Both the position numbers and the translations under genes were made by a program. A stretch of DNA of 64,000 bases from Pseudomonas amygdali. GTDB taxonomy: Bacteria > Pseudomonadota > Gammaproteobacteria > Pseudomonadales > Pseudomonadaceae. Shown here in pieces: positions 26,546 through 36,600 of this stretch. A model generated the notes under the pieces. The model saw nothing but the letters and a program-made list of their open reading frames with translations. It made no database searches and was not told the DNA's origin. The stretch spans positions 1 through 64,000 of the forward strand of contig NZ_LKBW01000223.1 of the NCBI RefSeq assembly GCF_002699855.1. The letters are read 5' to 3'. How positions within the stretch are numbered: the first letter of the stretch is position 1; every line of letters begins with the position of its first letter.

Positions 26546-29500
26546 TGCGCCTCCTGCGTGTCGAAACGTTGCAATTCCTGCCTGAGCGTCTGCGAGACAC
26601 GATGCACCTCGGCACTTTCCAGCATCTCCCAGTGCCCGCCGTGCACCAGCCGGGCCTTGTAACCGTCACCAGCGCGGCGACGCCAGAAGCTGCGCAGCTC
26701 ATGCAACTGCGTGCGGCTGAAGCCTTCACGGGCCTGAATCAGCACGATGCGCCCGGCGTGCGGTTCGCATTCGTAAGCAGCCATGGCCAGGCGGTTGTGG
26801 TTGTAGAGGTGGAAATAACGCTCGACCTGCGCGTCTTCGATACCGGGGTACATGCCGTTGAAGCGCACCAGCTTGTCGCGAAATTCAGCCATGTCGACGG
26901 TGCCGATCTGTTGCCGAAACCCCGGATCATCCGAGCCCTGGGTATCGAGCAGCACCACCGTGACCTGACGATGGCCGGCAGCCGTCAGGCGCCGGGCCAT
27001 TTCGTAAGCCACCAGACCGCCGAACGACAGCCCGGTGAGTATCAGCGGTTGAGACGTCAATGGCGCGATGCGCCGTAGATAGGCGTCGGCCATCGCTTCG
27101 ACGCTCGGCTCGGTGCTCTCTCCAGGGTTCAACCCCGGCGATTGCACACCGTACACACCGATAGCGTCCGGCAGTTCCTTGGCCAGCGACAGGTAGCAGA
27201 ACGCAGTGCCGCCCGCCGGGTGAATGCACACCACGTTGCGTTGCCCGGCACCGCGGCGGAATTCGATCAGGTTGCCCTGCGCCGAAGTCAGGCTGGCCCC
27301 GGTACGCAGCCAACCGCCCAGCGCCTCGATGGTCGGATGGCCGATGATCACACGCACCGGCACTTCGACGGCGAAGGCCCGGCCGATCTCGTAGGCCATC
27401 TTGATCGCCGCAATCGAGGTGCCGCCGACGTTGAAGAAGTTGTCGCGGATGCCGATTTGCGGCACCAGCAGCAGGTCTTTCCAGATCTGATACAACGCCA
27501 GCTCGATATGGTCCCTGGGGCTGCCGAGGTTGACCTGCCGTTCGGCCAGGTCCTGATCGGCCAGTGTCGCGAGAGCCACACGGTCGACCTTGCCATTGAC
27601 CGTCAACGGCAAGGCGTCCAGCCACAGATAAGCGCTGGGCATGACGGCGCTGGACAGGGTCGTTGCCAGGTGCGCACGCAGTGCGGATTCGTCCACTGCG
27701 CTGTCGGTGACGCAGCACGCCACCAGGCGCTGGTTCTGTGCGCTGTCACCGACGATCAATGCCACACTGGTGCGAATACCGGGGACAAGGTCGAGCCGCG
27801 CTTCGATTTCACTCAGTTCCAGGCGAATGCCGCGCAACTTGACCTGAAAGTCGTTGCGACCGATAAACTCCAACTGACCGTCCGGACGATAACGCGCAAG
27901 ATCGCCGCTGCGGTACAACCGGTCACCGGCAACGAACGGGTTATCGATAAACCGTTCGGCAGTGAGCTCGTCCAGCCCCAGATAAGCCCGTGCAACGCCG
28001 ACCCCACCAATGTGCAACTGACCGGTGACCCCGACCGGCACCGGCGCATCACGCTCGTCGAGCACGTAAAAACGGGTGTTGGCGATGGGCCGGCCAATGG
28101 GCAATTGGCGCGGCGGAACGTCGGCACCGGGCTCCAGCGTCCAGACACTGCTGATCACTGTGGTTTCGGTCGGACCATAGACGTTATGCAGGCGGGCATG
28201 TGGCAGACGCGCCTGAAACAGCCTGGCCACTGCGGGCGACAGCTCCCCGCCGCCACTGAACACATCCTTCAGGGTGTGACAGGCGCTGACCTCTTCGACC
28301 TCCAGAAACAGTTGCAACATGGCCGGCACGAACACCATCGCGGTGACGCTTTGTTCGCGTACCACCTGCGCCAGGTAGCCGGGCTCGAAATGCCCGCCGG
28401 GACGGGCGATGACCAGCCTGCCCCCGGTAAGCAACGGCCAGAAGATCTCCCAGGCCGAAGCGTCGAAACCGAATGGAATCTTGTGCAGCATGCTCCCGCG
28501 TTCGCCGCAGAACTGCTGACACCAGAGCAGCAGGTTGCTCAGCCCGCGATGCGTGACCATCGCCCCCTTGGGCAGCCCCGTGGTGCCGGAGGTGTACAGC
28601 ACATACGCCAGATGGTCGGCGTTCACCGCGACACGCTGCGGCTGCGGATTGTCCGACGGGCACTCGGCCCAGAGCACGGCATCGGCCTGCACGTCGAGGA
28701 TCGGCACCTCGAAATCCGCACCTTGCAGGGCCTCGCGCAGGATCTTGCGCGTCGGCCCTTGGGCAAGCAGTACTACCGGGGACGTGTCATCGAGAATATG
28801 CCGCAGGCGCCCTGACGGATAATCCGGGTCCAGCGGCACATAGGCGCCCCCGGCCTTGAGCACCGCCAGCAAGGCCACCGGCAGTTCCAGCGAACGTTCG
28901 ATACACACCGCCACGCGCACATCCGGGCCGACGCCAAGGGTGAGCAAGTGCTGCGCCAGTCGGTTGGCCTGGCTGTTGAGCTGGCTGTAACTCAGTGACT
29001 GACCTTCGAAAATGACCGCGCACTCATCTTCGCGACGCGCTACCTGAGCTTCGATCAGACGATGCACGCAATCGACAGGCTGCGTCAGCGCTGCCGGGCT
29101 GTTCCAGTCGTGCAGAATCTGTTCACGTTCGGCGTCAGTGATCAGCGTCAGTGCGCCAACCGGCTGTTTCGGGTCCAGCGCAACCTGCTCCAGCAGGTGT
29201 CGATAATGCCCGCTCAGGCGCTCGATGCTGGCCTGATCAAACAGATCAGTGTTGTATTCCACTAACAGGTTCAGCGCACCGTCGCGCTCGACCCATTCGA
29301 AGGCCAGGTCGAACTTGGCCGTGGCACTGCCAGTGCCATACGGCGTCATGCTCAGTCCCGGCAAGTGCACAGCGGTACCCGGGGTGTTCTGTAGCACCAT
29401 CATCACCTGAAACAACGGCGAATAACCGGTATCACGCTGTGGGTTGACGGCCTCGACCACCCTGTCGAAAGGCACATCCTGATGGGCGTGGACATCCAGC

Positions 29501-30654
29501 AGCGTGGCACGTACCTCGCGCAACAGTTCAGCAAAGGTCTGCTGCGCATCGAGACGCTGGCGAATCACCTGGGTGTTGACGAAATGGCCGATCAGAGGCT
29601 CGATTTCAGGACGGCTGCGGTTGGCAAACGGCGTACCGATGCACAGGTCCCGCTGACCGCTGTGGCGCCACAGCAGCACGGAAAGCGCGCCGATCAACAC
29701 GTTGAACAGCGTGCCCTGGGTTTGTCTGGCCAGTGCATTAAGACCGCGCAAGGTGCTGCCATCGACTGTCGAGCTGAAGGTCGCCCCAGCGTAACGCTGC
29801 ACGGTTGGGCGTGGTCGGTCGGCAGGCATGTCGAGCAGCGGCGGCGCGTCGGCCAGCGTGCGCTGCCAGAAAGCCAGTTGCCCCGCCAGCGCCTCGCCGC
29901 TCAGACGCTGTTGCTGCCAGCAGGCGTAGTCGGCGTACTGCACCGCCAGCGGTGCCAGACTGGACGCCTGACCGCGCAGAAAATCGCCATACAAGGTGCT
30001 CACTTCGTGAAGGATCACCCCCATCGACCAGCCATCGGCGATGATGTGGTGCACGCTGTACAGCCACAGATACTCGTCATCGGCCAGACGCAGCAGCGAA
30101 GCCCGCAACAGCGGGCCGCTGGCCAGGTCGAATGGCGCTTTGGCCTCCCGATCGACAGCCATTCCGACCTGCACTTCACGCGCCTCTGGCGACAGGTCAC
30201 GCAGGTCGACCTTCGGCATCGCCAGCGCCATCACCGGGTGCACGATCTGCCGTGGCTCGCCGTCCACACTGGCAAACGTGGTGCGCAGCATTTCGTGGCG
30301 CATGATCAATTCGTTCAGCGCCTTTTCCAGCACCGGCACATCCAGCGTGCCCTTCAGCAAGATCGCAGTGGGAACGTTATAGAACGCATTGCCCGGTTCC
30401 ATCTGGTCGAGAAACCACAGCTGGCGTTGCGAAAAGGACAGCGGCAGCGCCGTTAGCCCGACAGCACGACGGGGGATCGCCGCCGGGTCGGTGCCGCTCA
30501 GCAAAGCGATCAGCTCTGCCTTGTGTTGCTTGAGTGCCTGCAACATCTCGTCATTCAGAAACCCGCGCGGAGCCTTGCAAAGCAGTTTTTCGCCGTCCAC
30601 TTCAAGCACCACGGCATGACGACCGAACAACTCCAGCAATTGATAGGCATTCAT
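26542..30654 (-). CDS. NRPS terminating module: TubC docking-C-A-T-TE
   Basis: 1370 aa. Residues 1-52 match a TubC-type N-terminal docking domain (MNAYQLLELFGRHAVVLEVD, then LKQHKAELIALL), which receives a chain from an upstream synthetase with an acidic tail. Then a condensation domain (about 70-490, VHHIIADGWS with the catalytic His), adenylation (about 525-1020; pocket by eye DAWVSGVVI, substrate not assigned, probably hydrophobic), carrier (FFNVGGTSIAAIKM) and thioesterase (Ser1210 in GLSFGG, likely catalytic His1341 in GGHWEML). It overlaps both neighbours by 4 bases. The thioesterase makes it a release point, so the chain started by the upstream 3011-aa protein would end here. Confidence 0.93.
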   Translation of the reverse strand: MNAYQLLELFGRHAVVLEVDGEKLLCKAPRGFLNDEMLQALKQHKAELIALLSGTDPAAIPRRAVGLTALPLSFSQRQLWFLDQMEPGNAFYNVPTAILLKGTLDVPVLEKALNELIMRHEMLRTTFASVDGEPRQIVHPVMALAMPKVDLRDLSPEAREVQVGMAVDREAKAPFDLASGPLLRASLLRLADDEYLWLYSVHHIIADGWSMGVILHEVSTLYGDFLRGQASSLAPLAVQYADYACWQQQRLSGEALAGQLAFWQRTLADAPPLLDMPADRPRPTVQRYAGATFSSTVDGSTLRGLNALARQTQGTLFNVLIGALSVLLWRHSGQRDLCIGTPFANRSRPEIEPLIGHFVNTQVIRQRLDAQQTFAELLREVRATLLDVHAHQDVPFDRVVEAVNPQRDTGYSPLFQVMMVLQNTPGTAVHLPGLSMTPYGTGSATAKFDLAFEWVERDGALNLLVEYNTDLFDQASIERLSGHYRHLLEQVALDPKQPVGALTLITDAEREQILHDWNSPAALTQPVDCVHRLIEAQVARREDECAVIFEGQSLSYSQLNSQANRLAQHLLTLGVGPDVRVAVCIERSLELPVALLAVLKAGGAYVPLDPDYPSGRLRHILDDTSPVVLLAQGPTRKILREALQGADFEVPILDVQADAVLWAECPSDNPQPQRVAVNADHLAYVLYTSGTTGLPKGAMVTHRGLSNLLLWCQQFCGERGSMLHKIPFGFDASAWEIFWPLLTGGRLVIARPGGHFEPGYLAQVVREQSVTAMVFVPAMLQLFLEVEEVSACHTLKDVFSGGGELSPAVARLFQARLPHARLHNVYGPTETTVISSVWTLEPGADVPPRQLPIGRPIANTRFYVLDERDAPVPVGVTGQLHIGGVGVARAYLGLDELTAERFIDNPFVAGDRLYRSGDLARYRPDGQLEFIGRNDFQVKLRGIRLELSEIEARLDLVPGIRTSVALIVGDSAQNQRLVACCVTDSAVDESALRAHLATTLSSAVMPSAYLWLDALPLTVNGKVDRVALATLADQDLAERQVNLGSPRDHIELALYQIWKDLLLVPQIGIRDNFFNVGGTSIAAIKMAYEIGRAFAVEVPVRVIIGHPTIEALGGWLRTGASLTSAQGNLIEFRRGAGQRNVVCIHPAGGTAFCYLSLAKELPDAIGVYGVQSPGLNPGESTEPSVEAMADAYLRRIAPLTSQPLILTGLSFGGLVAYEMARRLTAAGHRQVTVVLLDTQGSDDPGFRQQIGTVDMAEFRDKLVRFNGMYPGIEDAQVERYFHLYNHNRLAMAAYECEPHAGRIVLIQAREGFSRTQLHELRSFWRRRAGDGYKARLVHGGHWEMLESAEVHRVSQTLRQELQRFDTQEAQ

Positions 30655-33600
30655 ATCTCTATCTCCTCCATGTCGCTGGCGTCGTCCGTTTGATCCGCAG
30701 CAGAAGCGAACGCCTCGATCTGCGTGCGGCGATGTTCATCAGCAGTGCGCAGGCCGCCCACCATCGAGTAGATCAACTGATGATTCGGTCCCAGTTCGAA
30801 CAACGCCGACAATTGCTGCTCTTCGAGCGAGCCCATGCCGCACAGGCCAAGGCCCTGCTCGACCGCAGTCATGGTCAGCAATTGCGCCATGCCTCCGGCT
30901 TCGATATGACAGAAGTCGCGACTGCGCTCGCCATACAGCGGCCGGATTGCGGCCATGTCGGCGATGAAGAACAGCGAGAACGCAGCGTTTTCGAACACCG
31001 GACGATTGACGAAGTAGTCGTAGGTGTCCGGGTCCAGCACATCACTGTCGAGCCTCAGCAGGCGGTGCTGAACCGGGTCGTAGTAATAGGCACCCGCTGC
31101 GACACCGGTTACCCGCTGCGGCTTGACGTACAGGTAGCTCTGGATCGGGTACAGACCGCCTGCGGACGGAAACTGGTATTTGACCTCTCCATCCAGTTGC
31201 CCCTGCGCCAGGCTGGCCAGCAACCCTGCAAAGGCTGCGGTCGGGATCGGCTGGGTAGCGAACTGGCGTACCGAGCGGTAATCGCTGAAGCGCCGCGCCA
31301 ACGCCGGGTCATCCAGGCGCGCAAGGTCCAGCGCCGGAACCTGCGCGTTGAAGGATCGACGCCCGCGCTGGTCGGCCTTGAAGCGCGCCCGCTGCTGCGG
31401 ATCTTCAATCACCTGCTCGGGCGCAGCTGCCCGTTGCCGGACGCTGTCGACCACGCTGCCATCGGCCAGAGTCTGGCGGTACATGCCGAGCAGATTGAGC
31501 AGGGTCGGCTGCGCCAGCAATTGCGCAACGTTGGGGCGGAACTGCAGCTCGCCAGACAGCGCATTGCTGATCCTGACAATGTCGATCGACGTTGCGCCCA
31601 GGTTCAGCAGATTGGCGTCGGCAGCAATCGAAGGACGCTTGAGCACGCCCTGCACAATCGTCACCAGTTGTTGCTCCTGTGGCCCTTCGACTTCAAGCGC
31701 GGGACCTGACGCCTGAGCCTGCGTTGGTTCCGGCAGGCGTTTCTTGTCGACCTTGCCGTTGGCCGACAGCGGCCATTCCTGCACGAAGGTAAACGAGCTC
31801 GGCACCATGTAGGCGGGCAACTTGTCTGCCAGGTACTGGGCAAAATCACTGGCCTGCAACGAGGGATCGGCCTTGAGTACGTAGCCCGCAAGACGCTTCT
31901 CGCCCAGCGCTTCGCCCAGCACCCGCACCACGGCGCTTTGCACGCCGGGATGGCGATTGAGCGCAGCTTCGATCTCGCCCAGCTCGATACGATGCCCCTG
32001 AACCTTGACCTGAGTGTCTTCCCGACCGAGAAACTCGATATTGCCATCGGGCAACCAACGGCCCAGATCGCCAGTGCGATACAGACGCTCGCCGGTCAGC
32101 GGGTGAGCGAAGAAGCTCCCGGCACTCAGGGTTTCATCGCGCCAATAGCCCTTGGCCAGACCGATACCGCCGATATACAACTGACCGGCCACCCACGTCG
32201 GGCGAACCTGCAACGCATCATCCAGCACATAGAAGCGCTGGTGATCCATTGCCTTGCCGTAGGGAATGCTGCGCCAGTTGGGATCGACCTGTTGCAACGG
32301 ATACAGGATCGACCAGATGGACGCCTCGGTCGCCCCGCCCAGGCTGATCAGCTGCAAGGTCGGCTGCAACGCCCAGGCGCGTTCGGGCAGCGTCAGGGGA
32401 ATCCAGTCGCCCGACAGCATCGCCACCCGCAGGCTCGACGGCAATGCACTGCGCTCGCCTTCGGCATACTCCAGCAACATGCCGAACAAGGCTGGCACCG
32501 AGTTCCACAGGCTGACCTGATGCCGCTCGATCAGCGCCAGCCAGTGCGCCGGGTCGAGCGCCTGCTGCGGTTCGAGCAACACCACCGCAGCGCCCGCGGC
32601 CAGCGTGCCGAAGAAGTCATAGACCGACAGATCGAAACTCAGCGAAGAAATCGCCAGCACCCGGTCCGTGGCACCGACGGCAAAGCGCCGGTTGATGTCG
32701 AGCAACGTGTTGACCGCGCCGCGATGATCGATGACCACGCCCTTGGGCATGCCGGTCGAGCCCGAGGTGTAGATCACATAGGCGAGGTCGTCTGGCGTGA
32801 GGTCTACAGCGTGCAATTCAGGCTGATCGGGAATGGCATCGCCGGAAATGACCGGGTCGGTCACGCTGATGACCTTGACCTGCTCGGGCCATTCGATGCG
32901 TTGCAACAGTGCAGGCTGAGTCAGGGCCAGACTCGCTTCGGCACGCTGCAAAATGTGCTCCAGACGCTCTGTCGGCAACGCCGGGTCGAGCGGCAGGTAG
33001 GCACCGCCTGCGTACTGGATCGCCAGGGTTGCGACGACCTGTTCCCAGCCACGTTCCATGACCACAGCGACCAGCCTGTTGGGCACCACGCCCATACGCT
33101 GAAGCCGCGCCGCCAGATGCCGCGCTTTGGCTCGCAGCTGTCGATAACTCAACTGGCGCTGCGTGCCGATCACCGCCAGCGCGTCCGGGGCAGCAAGCGC
33201 CTGACGGTCGAACAATTCGTGCATCAGCGCCGAGTCGACAGGACTGGCATCGGGCACAGGCAAGCGTGCCAGCGGTATCAGCTGCGCGGTGTTGGCGCTC
33301 CAGGCATCCGGCGCCAGCAGACGGTCCAGCAGCGCGTTGTAGGCGACGAACATCTGCTCGATCATGCCCACCGGAAACAATTCGTCGATGCTGTCCCAGT
33401 TGAACAGCAGGCGCCCTTCCAGCTCCAGCAACGTGTGGTCCAGCCACACCTGCGGGGTCTGGGTGATGCTGTGCATGTGCTCGGCGTTCAGGGCGTCGGC
33501 CAGATTGAATTCGGCCAGTTCCGGTGCGGCCTCCGACAGGGTGCTGTTGAAGACAACCGGCATGGCGGTCTGCTGCACACCACGGGCCTGGGACAGCTCG

Positions 33601-36600
33601 CGCAGTACCCGGACCCCGCTGACCACTGAATGGTCGATGTCTTGCCACAACCTGGCCTGCACGGCACGCGCCTTGTCAGTGAAGCTGGCTGCCGCTTCAA
33701 GGCTGACTTCGAGCAAGATCAGCGAGGTGAAGTCGCCGATGATGTCATCGACATCCGCGTGCAAGGGCATGCGATTGAACAGCGGCAGACTCAAAGTGAA
33801 GCGCGGCTGTCGACTCCACAGCGCCAGCACTTCACTGAACGCGGTCAGCAGCATCACCGACGGCGTCACGGCAAATTGTCGGGCCAGCTCCTTGAGTCGC
33901 GACCACTGCTGCACCGACAGTTCGCGATCGCGGCGGGTAAAGTGCGGCTGGCTGATGCTTTCCGGCTGACACACCAGCGGCAGGTCCGGTGCGGGCGCCA
34001 GCGTAGCGACCTTCTCGCGCCAGTAGCCCAGCGCCTGTTCGTAGCGGCGGTCACTGCGCAAGCGCTGTTCGGCCAGCACGTAGTCGCGAAAGGTCAAGCC
34101 CGGCTCAGGCAGTTGCAACTGCGGGTCGGCATAAAATGCCATCAGTTCGCGCGCCAGAATCTGCGTACTCGCCGCGTCGACGATCAGGGCATCAAGACTG
34201 ATGTGCAGATGGCTGATGCCGTCATCGAGCAACGACAGACTGAACTCGAACAATGGCCAGCGACTGGCGTCCAGCACCTGATGGGACTGACGTTCGCGGG
34301 TCTCTTGCAGGGCCTGCTGCGCAGCGGCGACGGGCAAGCCGCGCAGATCACTGCGTGGCATCCGATACGTCGGTACGCTCTCCAGAACCTGCTGCGTGCC
34401 GTCGCTGCGAAACACCACGCGCAGCATGTCATGCCGCTGGATCATGCGGTTCAGCGCCTGCTCGAAACGTGGCACGTCGAGGCCGGGAATGCGCAGCTCT
34501 TCGTAGCCGTGGGCACTGACACCGCCGAGGCTGACCGAAGACTCGCGGCCAAACCAGTACGCTTGCTGGATATCGGTCAATGGAAAGGGTGCGTAACGTG
34601 CGCCGCGGTCAGCTTCAATCGGGGTAAACGGCGTTTCAACCGAATGACCTTCGCCACGCCCGAGCCGTACCTGCTCTGCCAGATCCACCAGCACCGGCGT
34701 CTTGAACAGACTGCTCAGGGACAACTGCGCGGCCATGCGCTGGTTGATCATGTAGACCATCCGCGTGGCCAGCAGCGAATGCCCGCCCAAGTCGAAAAAG
34801 TTATCGTGGAGGCCGACCTGCTCGCATTTGAGCACCTCGGCCCAGATCTGCGCCATCTGCCGCTCGGTCTCATCACGCGGGGCCACGTAAGTGCTTGCGT
34901 TCTGGCGCTCTGGCGCAGGCAGGGCTGGACGGTCAAGCTTGCCGTTGCGGGTCAGTGGCAGTTGCGCCAGAGAAACCCAGGCGGTCGGGACCATGTGTTC
35001 CGGCAGGTGGCGCTGCAGCCCGGCGCGCAGGGTTTCAGTACTTGCCAGGCCCACCACGTAAGCCACCAGACGCTGGTCGCCCGGCACGTCTTCGCGCAGC
35101 AGCACGACCGCTTCCTGCACGCCCGGCTGCTGTTGCAGAAGGCTATCGATCTCGCCAAGTTCAACACGAAAGCCGCGCAGCTTGACCTGCTGGTCGATCC
35201 GCCCCAGATACTGCACGTTGCCGTCGGCGTGAAACCGCGCCAGGTCACCGCTGCGGTACATGCGCGCGCCAGGCTGCGGATCGAACGGGTCCGGCAGGAA
35301 GCGTTCGGCGCTCAACGCCGAACGATTCAGGTAGCCACGGGCCAGACAGGTACCCGCGATGTACAACTCCCCGGCCACGCCGACCGGCACCGGGTTCAAG
35401 TCGCCGTCCAGCACGTACAGACGCGCATTGGCGATGGGCCGGCCAATCGGTGGCGCGTCCGGCCACTGTCCGGCTTCGTCACAGTTCAGGCTGAACTGGC
35501 TGACCACATGGGTTTCGGTCGGGCCGTACTGATTGTGCAACTGCGCGCCGCCAAGGCCGCAAACAAAGGCACGCAGTTCGTCATTGATCAGCAACGCCTC
35601 GCCGGCCGTGACGATTTCACAGCCATACGCCGGACGCGCGGCATCGGCCTCGCTGAGACCGGCCAGTTGCTGGAGCACGGCAAAGGGCAGAAACGCCCGT
35701 TGTACGCCTTCGGCCACCAGCGTCGGGCGCAGTGAAGCGAGGTCCTTGCGAGCAGTTTCGCTCATCAGCACCAGGCTGCCGCCCTGACACAAGGTGCTGC
35801 AGATTTCCTGAAAGGACACGTCGAAGTTCAACGAGGCGAATTGCAACACCCGTTGCGAAACAGGTGCCTGTTCCAGTTGCCAGGCGATCAGATTGTCCAG
35901 CGCGGCACGGCTGTGCGCTACGCCCTTGGGCCGCCCGGTCGAGCCGGAGGTGTAGAGCACATAAGCCAGATTGCCGGGGCTGACGGGCACGTGTGGATTG
36001 CAATCCGAACACTGCGCCCACTGCTGCGCATCCACGTCCAGGCAGCAGATCGACAGCGTGTCGCGCAGCGGCGGCAGGTCTGCGCGCAGGGAGGCCTGAG
36101 TCAGCAGCAGGGTCGGTGCGGCGTCACCGAACATGAACGCCAGCCGCTCGGCCGGGTACGCGGGATCGAACGGCACGTAAGCGGCACCGGCCTTGAGAAT
36201 GGCCAGCAAACCGATAACCATCTGCGGCGAGCGCTCCAGACACAAACCCACACGTTGCTCGGGCTTTACACCCTGCTGGATCAGGTAATGTGCCAGCCGG
36301 TTGGCAGACTGATTCAGCTCGGCATAGCTCAACGCTTGCTCATCGGCAAGCAACGCCACGGCATTGGGCACGCGCTGCACGATAGCCTCGAAGCGCGTTA
36401 CACAATCGGGCTGCCGCGAGGTGTCGCGTTCAGTGCGGTTCCAGTCATGCACAATCTGGCGATGTTGCTCGGTGTTCAGCAAGGCGACCGTCGCAAGGGG
36501 CTGTTCGCTGTCCTCGACCATCTGCGTCAGGATGCGGCGCAAGTACTCGCCCATCTGCACCACGGTCTCGGGCTCATAAAGGCCCGAAGCATATTCCAGA

